The notes below the pieces were generated by a model. The model searched no databases. It was not told where the DNA came from and saw nothing but the letters and a program-made list of their open reading frames with translations. 64,000 nucleotides of DNA from Choanephora cucurbitarum (Eukaryota > Mucoromycota > Mucoromycetes > Mucorales > Choanephoraceae): the NCBI GenBank assembly GCA_025331435.1, contig JAIWNI010000017.1, forward strand, positions 186,001 to 250,000, written 5' to 3'. Positions 29,520 to 40,625 of the stretch are shown piece by piece. How positions within the stretch are numbered: the stretch's first letter is position 1; each line of letters begins with the position of its first letter. The translations under genes and the position numbers were made by a program.

Positions 29520-30384
29520 TTATTGTCTTCTAGCAGGAGCTTCAGGAGGAGGACCACCAGAGGCACTCATCAAGAACATACCGGCCGCTAAAATAAGGTA
29601 CCAGTATTTCTGGAAGAATGATTTCTCTTCAATCTCTTTGTTTTGAGGAATCTCATCATTCACTTTGACCACAGGCTTCTTTGATTGTGTCTTTTGTTGT
29701 TGACTTGCGAAATGACCTAGCAAAGGCCTAATGTATATGCGCGTGTATAAGTAAGACATCAAGTGGTTGTTGGCACCTTTTTCAACTTACTTAGGTGCAG
29801 GCACTGACTTAGCTACATGAACTGTAGTTGAAAATGGCTTTGTTGTCACGGGGTACTATTGCCTTTTCGTCAGTAGCATGGTTCTTCAGAATCAAAAGAT
29901 AACTTACATCGATAGCAGGACATGCGTTTGAAGTGCTATAATAGTCAAAATGATAGAACTGGTTGTTTTCATCTAAATGTAACGTAAATTCATCATGCCA
30001 ATCGCTGGCCACCATTTGACACTAATGAAATATATTCAGCCAGACATTTTGCTTACTTTTATGCTGTTTACCATTTTGGTAGATTGCAAATAGATCTTGC
30101 CAGTACTTTCATCTCGCACTTTGATTTCGTAAAAGGAATCACGCTTTGACTTGAAATCGACAATTTCATTCTGAAGAGGTACATATTCAGGTACACCGGG
30201 AAGTCCAACAATTTCACCTCTTTTGATGAATTGGCCATCCTTTTGATGATACACAGTCAAGACAGTAGATGCCTAAAACGATGTCAATAGAACTCTTTAA
30301 CTAGCTTGCCCTATATAGTCTACTTACTTGTACAGTCAAGCAAAGACCAATGAATGTAACGAACCAAAGCATCATGGTTGTCAT
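29520..30384 (-). CDS. EMC10: ER membrane complex subunit 10 (EMC10)
   Basis: A small ER membrane protein of the EMC insertase. The N-terminus MTTMMLWFVTFIGLCLTVQA is a signal peptide. The spliced lumenal part (STVLTVYHQKDGQFIKRGEI, GLPGVPEYVPLQNEIVDF and the FYEIKVRDESTGKI block) forms the beta-sandwich. YPVTTKPFSTTVHVAKSVPA then leads to the C-terminal membrane segment FFQKYWYLILAAGMFLM and SGGPPPEAPARRQ. The FxTxVxV...P and QKYW...GGPP features are those of EMC10. At least four introns are needed, for example at ACPAID followed by YPVTT. The start at 30384 is the first of two close Met codons. It lies 98 bases from the divergent kaptin-like gene. Confidence 0.85.
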
Positions 30385-30482
30385 GGCAAAATAAAAACAA
30401 AAGTGAAAAAAAATGAAAAAGAGAAAAAGGTGCGTGGTTTGAATCCATTATGCAACCAACTTCTTTTCTGTACTATTCTATA
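30385..30482. promoter_or_regulatory. short divergent promoter between EMC10 and the kaptin-like gene
   Basis: Only 98 bases separate the two start codons, so initiation signals for both genes must lie here or in the leaders. It is A/T-rich on the EMC10 side. No motif is certain. If the kaptin-like gene starts at 30516 instead, the spacer is 131 bases. Confidence 0.5.
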
Positions 30483-32457
30483 TGTCAGTTCATAACGATC
30501 TAAGCTTAACCGACGATGACCCTTTGTTCCGAGAAACTCATTATGCGCGTTACGGTTATGAACGAACGCAAGTGAATTTGAAAAGTCAATAGCGATGAAG
30601 AGATTAACCTTTCCCCCTTTTTTCATAGAAACATTTTTGGTTTGGTCACACTGGACTCTCATCTATTGACTTATATCAATCGACCTAAAGAATTTCCTTC
30701 GAATCGTTTCGACGTTTTACCTTCAACGCCTGTACCTGAATATACACAACGTAAGATTCTATAGATGCACATGGAGAAATGCTAAGATAAACTCTCTTTT
30801 GAAAATAGCACTAATCAAACCTGCGCGTCATTTTCTGGCTGCTTCATTTTCTGAAATCAGTGCATTTGTATCTCGAGATGGATATTGGAATTGCTTCTCA
30901 ATCGACGTAGGCCTTGTATCAGGCCAATCTGAAGTGATCGCAATCGATGCAGTAGAATCTATGGGTTCAGATCATAAAATTAAGTTATTGCTCTGTTTGG
31001 CTGTAGCTGAAGTAAGTATTAGATATTCTAATGATAGGAAGGATGTCTTAACCAGTTTATAATAGAAGTCAGATCAGGAACGAATGGAGCCTAGTTATAG
31101 CTACAGTCTGAGAATTTATGGTAACAAACCAGATACGAAACCATTCTTAGAGCAAGCATTACATTCTATAGGAGATACTTGTCAGACAATCTCTCTTACT
31201 TCTGCACCTATGCAAATTACACATGTTCCGTAAGTATACTTGAGAGAAATAGTTTCTTGTTTATTCAAACTATTTCAAGCATTCAGCATGAAGGGCGATC
31301 TCAAATAGCCTTTCTTTTGACCTGTATGGATGGCATGGTTCATTTATACACTCAGGTAGGTCAGCACAACTTGAGTTGAGGCTTCCATTCATTGTTTTGT
31401 ATTATAGAGCCAAGAGGACTATACGTTTATTGAACTTGCTTCATCTACCTTTTTCCCTTTGCTAGGCAAAATCTCAAACCACCGTATCAAGTAAGATAGG
31501 ACGATAGAGTTGGCCATCGAAACAAATGCTGACAATGATAGCAAGTATTTTATTTATGCATATACTGGATCAACCAGATGGTAAGCGAGTATTATGTGCT
31601 GGTGGCCAAAATGGAGAAATCTTGTTGGCTTTCTATGATCAAGGTAGGAACAGATGTGCATTACAGACAACAGCATTAGTTGACACAGTCGTAGAGGGAA
31701 AAGAGACCAAAACGCATGCTATACGTATCTTCAGCCCAATTACTTCTGTTCTCATCTTTCAACCAAGAGCATCTAACAAAAGTATGAAGACAAAAACTTT
31801 GCTAGACAATAACTAACGTGCAAATTCACATGTACACAATAGCTTCACCTGAAGATGACCTTCATCTTGTAGTCACTTGTGCTATCGAACAGGCCATTGT
31901 ATACCAATCCATTAAAAAAGAAGGCCTTGAAAAGAGCAAAACATTGCCTCTCTCTGGTAATTTTGATAGCGTCTTGTGTTCTCATGTGATGGATGTAGAT
32001 TGGGATGGAGAAAAGGAAATATTGATAGGTACCTATGGAAGACAAGTGTTGATCTATAAGCAAGGTAAAGAAAAACATGATGATTTGGTAACGATTCATA
32101 TACGACTACCTTTTCTTATAGTGGCAGGAACACAAGCTTATACAGTGCTTTGGAAACGACAGTTAGCATATCCAATTTACCGAATGACTCATTTAGATCT
32201 AAATAGAGATGGTTTAGACGAATTGATTATCTCTACCATGTATGGTGTTCATATCTTTCAAGTAAGTCATTTCTTTATGTATTTATATGTATGGATTCTA
32301 ATCGTGTTATAAACAGCCCAATATGAAGAAGGCAAGAGATCGATTGTTGGAAGTATTACAGTTTGTAGAGGCCTCAAAACGTCAAAAGTATGAGTTGTTA
32401 GTAGAGTGGCATCGACAGAGGGAAATGGAGAAACAGATTGTGTTTGAACAATCTTAA
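30483..32457 (+). CDS. kaptin-like protein (KICSTOR-type beta-propeller)
   Basis: A multi-exon gene matching animal kaptin in order: NIFGLVTLDSHLLTYI, LIKPARHFLAASFSE, YSLRIYGNKPDTKPFLEQAL, TISLTSAPMQITHVP (kaptin has LELQFTPFQLCHAEV here), FLLTCMDGMVHLYTQ, LCAGGQNGEILLAF, GNFDSVLCSHVMDVDWDGEK (kaptin: SDQFDSVLCGLVTDVDLDG) and LDLNRDGLDELIISTMYGVH. The repeated DxDGxxE blades suggest a seven-bladed propeller. In animals kaptin is a subunit of KICSTOR, which tethers GATOR1 to lysosomes and restrains TORC1. Exons 2 to 8 join well. The first junction is a problem: the frame that starts MSVHNDLSLTDDDPLF at 30483 does not join NIFGL in phase, whereas a start at 30516 does. The stop shares TTAA with the convergent PI4K2 gene. 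Confidence 0.8.
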
Positions 32458-34717
32458 CAACATGTAAAATAAGTTCTACTCTTAACCACCTCAATTGTTT
32501 CCATAATCACGGTCACTCGTTTTAGGACAGGCATCTGGAAAGAGCTGGAGCTAGAACTACTGTCTGATAGATCACCATCACTATCAAAGGCTCTGTATTT
32601 ACTCTTCTTCTTCTTGTTCTTTTTCTTTTGTTGTTTGCCAAATAAACCATTTCTTCCCAAATCGATACTGAGGCCTGAACGAATTCGATCTCTCCAACGA
32701 GGTCTATCTTCAGAAGGCGCAGATACAGTTGCATGAGGTAAAGGTGGAGGTAGATCAGGAAAGTCATCATGTGGGCGAGAAATGACATCAAATGAAGTGG
32801 AGCGTTGGGTACGTAATTTTCGCTTATTTTGTTCTTCTTCAGAGAACAATAAGGCACGCTCATCATATTCAATCACCACTTCTTCTTGGTGAATCACCAC
32901 GCGCTGCATGGTCACAAGATCCATAGGTCCTGCATTTGGGTCCTTGAGGACACGCACTATGTTGTATCCCTGCCCCTTTAGGACAGACATCTGTTTTTGA
33001 AACATCTTCTCATCAAAATCATCGTCCACATTAAATAGAGCACGCATATCGCGCACCGTCTCACGCCACCAAAGCGGATCAGACAAGATCGGTAAGAACT
33101 GTTGACGCGTGGCTTCAGAGAATGGACGATTGACGAGGGATGGGTGCATGGCGGTCCAACCATAAGGATAGGATCGCCACTGATCTGGGTGTTTGTAAGG
33201 AAAAGCAAGACCATTGTCAATGGCGGCTACATGGATATGAGGTATCTTGTGGGTATACGTAGATTCTTGGGAGCAAAACTTAATCATCCAGTTATCTAAT
33301 CCTCGATCTAATCCAATTGATAAGTCTTCTTTCTTTTTTGACTCTGAGTGATGTTACCTGTATTTCGAATCAAATAGTCTAAAATAACCAACTGTTCGAA
33401 TTCTCGGCGAAACTGTTGTTGCAATGAGGGGGTCCATTTGAAGCCAGAATTCCCAGAGGAAGATACATGTGTATCATCGCTTTCATCGTCACCATTTTCC
33501 CCTCTTCCTTGTTCTTCATCATCGTCGTCATCTCGTTCTCTTCCTAAACAACCCCAGACAGAGGTACGCTTGTTGATCTCGAGCGACTCTATAGGATAAG
33601 GATGGTTTCGAAAAAAGACAGTAGCATCTTTATAGTCTGTCAAGAAGCATTGAAAACTACCAATCTTAGGAGGCAGTCCATGCTGAGATCGTCGATCAAG
33701 ATAATCATAATGAAAGCTAGGTGAAGCCATATAAATTACATCTGTGTAAGGTACAATTTGAGTACCCAATTTGCGATCAATCAATGAAGCTGCTGCCTCA
33801 GAAAGATAGCCTAAATTGGGGATAAGACAGGATCGACCAAAGAAGCAAGGAAACAGGTGACGATGGATCCATTTAGTCCATTTAGGGTTTAGACGACCAT
33901 AAGGTTCTTCATTCTTGGGCTTAAAGACACCTACAATTTTACCTGAGCTGTTTCGACAAAAGTAAGAACCACTGGATCCTTGACTAATACGTGTTGGTTG
34001 CATATTATTCTCGATGGCCTCCTGTACGGATTGAACAATCTCTTTGAATTTATCTTCTGAGACTGGAATAGGATCCTCCACATACTTTTTAAATTGCATC
34101 AGCTCTCTGCAGTGTTATATGAATGTAAACACACTTACTCTCTCATATGTAGGTGTATGGGCATGCGTCATACGAGGTTCCTGCTGTGGCTCCCATTTTA
34201 CAAAGACAGAACAAGTGACTTGATCAGAGGGATCAACTTCTTCATCCAACAAGACAGAGGAAGAAGGAGATTGAATATCGTGCGGATGTCTCGTCTCACC
34301 AATACCATGCTTTCCCTTATACCGGCGACGTCGAACAATAGCCCAGCCTTGATCTGTCAACCATGGATCCTCTCGTTGAACGACAGGTACATGACCTGTT
34401 TGAAGGTCAGCTACAATAGCAGCTGGTAGGGAGGAAAAGGAGGCTGTCGTACAGTTGAGATCTTTGCGAAATACAATTGGTAGCTTGTTCTGAAAGAAAC
34501 GACGCGTAGCACTGAATGAAGCTCTTGGAGGCGAATGGATCGGATGAGTCGGGACCGATAAGGGAGGTACCACATTACATTCACCATGGTGATTGGCTAC
34601 CAAAACTGAGTTTGGGTGAAATGCGTGATCACTATAAAACAAGCCTTCTTCGTCATCATCATCTTGATCAAGCTGACTGTAACCCCCGTGACTAAGAGGC
34701 TTTTGTTGATAGAACAT
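32454..34717 (-). CDS. type II phosphatidylinositol 4-kinase (LSB6/PI4K2 family)
   Basis: Makes phosphatidylinositol 4-phosphate on Golgi, endosomal and vacuolar membranes. Three exons. The first encodes a disordered N-terminus (MFYQQKPLSHGGYSQL; acidic Asp/Glu run). The second has the ATP-binding P-loop region RISQGSSGSYF, then GVFKPKNEEPYG and NPKWTKWIHRHLFPCFFGRS, the Cys-containing segment (CCPCC-type palmitoylation loop in relatives; here CFFGRSC). It continues to VILDYLIRNT, joined by splicing to the third exon, completing DYLIRNTDRGLDNWMIKF, the catalytic loop. HVAAIDNGLAFP is the metal-binding DNG motif, and SYPYGWTAMHPSL and DPLWWRETVRDM follow. The C-terminal tail (long, Lys/Ser-rich) is not conserved. 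The start is the first ATG. All key motifs are present, so an active kinase is expected. Confidence 0.92.
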
Positions 34718-35166
34718 AGCAATAATAATAAAAAGAAAGAAAGATGACGATACTGTGTGTGTGTGTGTACTACCTTTATCTTTTTAAATGTCTGCATATT
34801 CTACGCAGTTACCCAAAAAATAACTTTGACTTAATTTTTAGATGAAATTGCATAAATTGTGGGACAAGAGTTGGCTTTTGTTTGAGACACGACTCACTCG
34901 TTTCAAGGAAAGTACCACTCAAACGCAAAAAGGACGGAAGAAACAGCTCATTGAAGCAAATTGTGTCAACTTGAGAGTAGCCTAGCTTCCCTCCTGCTAC
35001 AATTAGTACAATCAGTTCTGCTTAACTCATACTCTCTCTCTTTTTTTTTTTCATGCTTCTCCGCCTTTCCAAAAGCGGGATCTTAAAGTTTCTTCTCTAT
35101 CTTTTTTATGTAAGGTATACGCGTCCCTCACTTTTTCTCTCTCTCTCTTTATAAGTGTTCTTAACA
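34718..35166. other. divergent spacer between PI4K2 and TXNL1-like genes
   Basis: About 450 bases. It includes a (TG)n run at about 34756-34768 on the PI4K2 side and CT-rich tracts at 35030-35060 and 35130-35155 just before the TXNL1 start, as in many strongly expressed genes of this window. No reading frame. Confidence 0.5.
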
Positions 35167-36358
35167 ATGACAAGTATTCAACGAATTGAAAGCGTATCCG
35201 ACTTCCAAAAGCTACTTGCAAACGATAAGCCCGTTGTAGTTGAATTCTTCGCCTCTTGGTGGTAAGTCATCAAATAATTTTTCTGATCGACATCTAAACA
35301 GCTGCCATAGTGGTCCCTGTAAAATGATTGCTCCCATTTTTGTTCAACTGTCCACCAAATATAAGCAAGTTACCTTTGCTAAAGTCGATGTGGATCTAGT
35401 GAAGGAAGTTGCTTCTGCTTGCAAAGTGACTTCTATGTAAGTTGAATGCCTTCTAAGGAAAACAAACGAACTCATATCTATGCAATGGAAAAACAGGCCT
35501 ACATTTCAATTCTATAAGAATGGCAACAAGGTAGCAGAAATGAAGGGTGCTAATCCTCAACAACTCGAACATTATGTAAAGCAACATGCAGGTGATAACA
35601 ATAGTGGCAGCAGTGGCAGCAGCAAAAAAAGTTTTGGCATTCCAGGCTGTGTAAGTATCAAAAAAGAGACGAAAACCGTACAGTATGTATTCATACTCTA
35701 TCACAGGTTGATTTGACTGAGTACATTACACCCAATCAAATGGATGCTTTGAATCAACAAGAGAAAAACAACGTAAAGAATATCTTTAAGAATGATGAAT
35801 CTTATTTAGAAAGTGATGTGGATGAACAATTGATCATCAGTGTACCTTTCAATCAACCAGTCAAGCTTCATTCTATTCAATTCAAAGTACCTTCAGTTGG
35901 TAAAGGAAAAAGCAGCAAGGATCTAAGTTAGAGACTAATGCATACAGGTTAGCTCATGCACCCAAGACTTTGAAAATCTACGCCAACCGTACTGTGTTGG
36001 GCTTTGATGATACCGATTCTGTCAAGGAGACTCAGATAATTGAATTAAGACCTGAGGATTTTGAACAAGATGCTATTGTGCCTTTGAAATTCGTTAAATA
36101 TCAAAATATTACTCATCTCATTGTAAAGTAGCCTATCTGTATACAGTTGAGGAACTTTACTTATCTTCTCTTTTTCCTTTGATAGCTGTTCATTGAAGAT
36201 AATCAAGAAGAGGAAGAAACCACCAAAATTCAGCAGTTGACTTTTATTGGGTAACGTCAATACTGATTACTTGGATTACAAGCGTATTAATATACTTTCG
36301 TTTTAGTGCTCCTGTTGAAGCTACTAACATGAGTGATTTTAACAAAGAACAACAATAA
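35167..36358 (+). CDS. thioredoxin-like protein with PITH domain (TXNL1-like)
   Basis: A cytosolic thioredoxin-fold protein linked in animals to the 26S proteasome. Exon 1 ends VVEFFASW; splicing to the AG before TGGTCCC restores the active site WCGPC (the alternative acceptor 10 bases earlier would give WCCHSGPC). The thioredoxin domain continues KMIAPIFVQLSTKYKQVTFA, VDVDLVKEVASACKV and PTFQFYKNGNKVAEMKGA. The PITH domain follows: VDLTEYITPNQMDALNQQ, DEQLIISVPFNQPVKLHSI, LAHAPKTLKIYANRT and GFDDTDSVKETQIIEL, and it ends SDFNKEQQ. Six or more short introns. The order thioredoxin then PITH is that of TXNL1. Its stop is 20 bases from the convergent small gene. Confidence 0.92.
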
Positions 36359-36378
36359 TGATAGACTTCAATAAATAA

Positions 36379-36921
36379 TTAAGATAGCCACTGTGACCCT
36401 ACAAGATTACGATAGATAGATTCGCGTGTCTTTTTAGCATAAAACTCATCCAGCTGATCTGATTCTTTCAGTAATTCAGCTTCTATCTGTTTACGTCTTT
36501 CTTGTTGTTGCTTAAGATATGCTTTACGCTTTTCTTGCGTTTGCTCAGTCTTTGGAGAAGGTGGGTCGAGTTGACGAAGTTTTTGGATTGTTTGTTCTAA
36601 TCGACTTAAAGTGTCACTAAGTGAAGGTGTTTCAAGTTTAGTTTTGCAGGTAGTCAATCGAGCAAATAGAGTGGCTGCGTCATGAGTGTGTGGTATAGTC
36701 TAAGAAGCCATGAGTATTATTGTGGTTGTTTGGTTCTGTTATTCACCTACTTCAAATGTTTGAACAAAGTCAACAAGATCCTGTTCAAGTTGTCTTTGTC
36801 CTTGCTGAAACAAAGCGTCATCTAGCTCAGATAGATCTTTTCTTGAAATGGTCAGATGTTGTTACTTTTTTATTTCGTTTTATTTACTTGAATACAGAGT
36901 GTCTGCTGAAAATTTGATCAT
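36379..36921 (-). CDS. small coiled-coil protein of unknown function
   Basis: Three exons assemble into about 140 residues: MIKFSADTLYSN, then LSELDDALFQQGQRQLEQDL and VDFVQTFE, then TIPHTHDAATLFARL and a helical C-terminal half (SLSDTLSRLEQTIQKLRQL, then QEKRKAYLKQQQERRKQIEA) ending IYRNLVGSQWLS. It is mostly charged alpha-helix, probably coiled coil. Introns with GTAAAT...AAAAG and GTAGGT...TTAG keep the frame. The size and pattern are those of small complex subunits (kinetochore, BLOC and similar), but no family can be named. An upstream minus-strand frame (MRPNDAEDLTIPKPLRQ at about 37050) ends at a stop and is not joined. It is convergent with the TXNL1-like gene, stops 20 bases apart. 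Confidence 0.55.
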
Positions 36922-38070
36922 ATTCGTAATACAAAAAAAAAAGAGAAAATAGAAAAAGATAAAGCTACTTATTTCTATGTGGAGTAAACAGGATCTCGTG
37001 TTTGTCTCAACGGCTTAGGAATTGTGAGGTCTTCAGCATCATTAGGCCTCATTTCTTGTGCAATTTTGTTTACTCAAAATAGCTATGATATGTTTGAGAG
37101 TTGAATTACTACTGTAGATTGCATTTGACAAAGAACATATTGATTCTAGTTAATATCATCAATTGACACGTTGCTTTCAGTAATTCAAAATTTTTTAATA
37201 CTTATTAAGAAAACTCAATTTGTAACTGCAATCAGCATCCATATCTACAGCTTTCTATAGGTACAACATGGCAACAATCTACTTTTTGATAACGCCATCT
37301 CTTTGGTTGTCAAACGATACAAGGTGTTTAGCTTACTTCCTGCAGCATGTGTATCTTAAAAGAATTTTACTCTTGCTGTCGGGTACGTACTACGCACAGC
37401 TATAATACAATCTCAGTGACACTGACTAGTTTCTCTCTGCTTATACATATTGGACGATGATCATATGCTCTCATCGTTAGAAAGATTGGTCCCTTTCTTT
37501 CTGTAAATGTTTGTTAATCCTATCCAATAAATCAAAAGCTAGAGCTCAATTGACGCTTGCTGCGATAGAGTATTTGTCAGCCGTAGCTCTGTTATATACA
37601 ACCTAAAATACAAATAAATTAAAAGCCATTGTCCAAATCTTTAAGATCAAATTGTATAGAATATTGCCCTGACAATTGTAGTAATAACACAAATGGCAGA
37701 GGATTGTTTAAGCTTGCACTGTCTCTAAAAGCTCACATAAGTCACAATTGAATAATAAACTCATACATAAAACACTGTAGATCGTTTGACTGATGTTTAA
37801 GAAGCACAGACTACAATGCAATGCAATTCAAGTCAACCCAAATGATTTAAAGTCAGTCAGCCTTTTTGTTTTTGACTGGTGACGTCTTGAAAAAAAAAAA
37901 TTTCACCAGCGAAACAAAAAGCAAAGGAAGGGAGGTAGATTCAGCAAATGAAGTAACAAGAAAAAAAAGGGCCCGAATAGCTAATAATAATAATAGGACC
38001 ATATTTTTTCTTTTTTTTTTTTTTCTTTCTTTTGTTACTTAACCCTCCCCACTCTCTATTTGAAATAACA
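36922..38070. other. intergenic between the coiled-coil gene and the Rieske gene
   Basis: No supported gene apart from the short frame near 37050 mentioned above. The last 60 bases before the Rieske start form a strong pyrimidine (T/C) tract typical of its core promoter or leader. Confidence 0.5.
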
Positions 38071-38966
38071 ATGGCTTCTTTAGCTCGTACTTTCGCCACT
38101 CGCCTTCCTGCTCGTAGCTATGCTACTCCTGCTATGAAGCGTTTCCTTTTCATCAACAACAAGGAAGAAGAAAAGCAAGGTACTTTACCCCTCCCCTTAT
38201 TTTTTACTTTTATTTCTATCAAATCTAATCTAATCTTGTTCTAGACACACAAGTTCGCCAATACAGCACTACCAACCTTCCCGATTTCTCCAAATACAAG
38301 AAGGAAAAGAGCAGTGGTGAAGCCAGCCGTAACTTTGCTTACATGATGGTTGGTACCACTGGTTTAATTTCTGCTGCTGGTGCTCAAGCTACTGTTAGTG
38401 ACTTTTTAGCTAACATGTCTGCTTCTGCTGATGTCTTGGCTTTGGCTAAAGCTGAAGTTGATATGGCTTCTATCCCTGAAGGCAAGAATGTCACTATCAA
38501 GTGGAGAGGAAAGCCTGTCTTCATTCGTCACCGTACTGAAGCTGAAATTGCTGAAGCCAACGAAGTCAACATCACTGAGTTGCGTGATCCTCAACAAGAT
38601 GCTGAAAGAGTAAAGGACCCTAAGTGGTTGGTCATGTTGGGTGTCTGTACTCACTTGTAAGTGCTTACTATACAAAACAACAATAAGAAATCATTTACAA
38701 ACTCATGATATTCTCTTTCTACTTAGGGGTTGTGTTCCTATTGGTGAAGCCGGTGATTTCGGTGGCTGGTACTGTCCCTGTCATGGTTCTCACTACGACA
38801 TTTCTGGTCGTATCCGTAAGGGCCCTGCTCCCCTTAACCTCGAAGTTCCTGGTACGTTCCTCTATTTCTTTTTAAATAGACTAAGCTAATACGCTATATT
38901 TTACTCATCATTTTCTTTTTCACCATAGAATACAGCTTCTCTGATGACAAGCTTATCATTGGTTAA
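38071..38966 (+). CDS. RIP1: Rieske iron-sulfur subunit of cytochrome bc1 complex
   Basis: The 2Fe-2S subunit of respiratory complex III in the mitochondrial inner membrane; it passes electrons from ubiquinol to cytochrome c1. Four exons. [20 protein letters not shown] is the mitochondrial presequence. [20 protein letters not shown] is the membrane anchor and hinge region. The soluble head has VCTHLGCVP (joined across an intron at CTHL|GCVP) and [11 protein letters not shown]; these hold the two Cys and two His cluster ligands and the disulfide Cys. It ends [13 protein letters not shown] after the last intron. Codon choice is strongly biased (CTT, GCT, AAG, GGT), as expected of a highly expressed gene. 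The start follows a long T/C tract with context aacaATGGCT. Confidence 0.96.
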
Positions 38967-40625
38967 ATATTATGATTCCAACATCTTTAATCGCCCATCA
39001 AGTTATTATCGAAAAAGAAGAGTAAAAAAAAATCCCCACTTTATAGAGAACTTTTTTTTTCTTTTGATTCAAGAAAAGACAAGGACAAGCAATAAATATG
39101 TCATCTTTTTGTGTACTATATTCAGATTCATCATGACGAAAAAAAAAAGCTATTTTTGGAGAGAAGAGATAATACAGGCAGTGGATAAAGTGCAACACTG
39201 GTTGTTGTGCTCAAAAACAAAGTAGAACTTGTTAAAGAGAAAATGCACGTACAATTGAAAGACTCCACTCACGAGGGCATAAAATCGGGCAAACAACGCA
39301 TACTTTATTGTTTTATGATCAACTAGTCTTAACTGGATGCTTGAAGATTTGCTAAAAAGGCAATACAAAGCTGCTTTAATGCTTTTTCTAGTTTACGAAA
39401 TAAGGCGGATGAGTGTTACTTTAAGTGACTAAGATAAAAGCAATTAGCCTGTCGTTATCGTATTTAAAACAAAATCCCACTCTTTAAGAATAGAAGTAAG
39501 CGACAAAAAATAACTACTTGATGAACTAGCTTTGCAAAAAAGAAAAAAAGAAACGATGATTATGTGAGGCAAAGTCGAAAAGAAATGTAGAGATTAGGCT
39601 GCTCAAACATACATGCTGTTATTATTTACTCTTTGTTTGAGCAGCTTAACAGCACAGCCTAAGACTAGTATTAAAATGCTTGCATGAACGAACTACTTGA
39701 GTAAAATTTAAAGTGCAGTGCAAGAAGTGCTTATTGCAAGAAGACAGACTTTGGTTTTATAAAGAAAGTATGGACTGACTGTCTTCAACATTGACTTTTA
39801 AACATAGTCTCATAACACTTAGCTGAGTCCCATGTTTCAAACTAACTCTCTCAAAGCAAGCCTAAGCTTAGTCGGATAAAACCAGATGCTTGACTAAAAA
39901 AAAAAAAGAAAAGAAAAATAACGGTGCTTCTGATTAAGCTTGGTTTGAAACGGAATGCCTCCGTTTTCAAAGGAGATAAAGCCCTCTTTTTTCGTGTAAA
40001 AGGTAGCTAGCTTTGAAGTAGTGAGATAAAAGAGCAGTGTAGATTGTTGTTGTTTGCTTCGTTCGTCGTACGCTTAGTATTTGTATCTGGTAGAATGTTG
40101 CTGATCAGCATCTAGCTGTATGAGGTTATTTTATATAAATAAATGCACTAAAAAATAAGAGTAGTAACAGTTTTAGGTAACATCACTCAAACAAATCAAT
40201 GCTTTCTTTAACACGGTTCATGCTGACCTAACTTCTCCCTTTTTTGACAGCCAAGCTCCTCTTCAATGAAAAGTGATACATGACTGGGAACGAATACTCC
40301 GCTAGCGACGTGAGATAAAGTTTGAAAAAGAAGTTGTGATGTAGGCGATCTCTATGCAACTCTATATATTTAAGCATTGATTGGTTCAACAAGTAATACA
40401 CCAATACGAAGAAAATAGTCAAAATGGATGAAGTAAGCAGAGATAGGCAGGAGACAGTTGAAGTTGCTTTTATTTTCTTTGCATATCTAAGCTCATCTAT
40501 CTACCTCTATTAGTATGTTGTAGTTTTTTTTTGTTCTATTAGATGCTCTTGGTCGCTTGAAGCGGTGATGGGGGTATGTATCTGAAGAAAGAAATAAATG
40601 CTTGCAACATTAGCTGTTCATTCGG
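38967..40625. other. intergenic, about 1.7 kb, no gene seen
   Basis: Rieske 3' untranslated sequence, then A/T-rich DNA with short frames only. The stretch 40200-40620 is the 3' flank of the helicase gene on the minus strand. Confidence 0.5.
39091..39096 (+). terminator. poly(A) signal AATAAA after the Rieske gene
   Basis: AATAAA about 125 bases after the stop at 38966, the first good match downstream. Confidence 0.45.
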
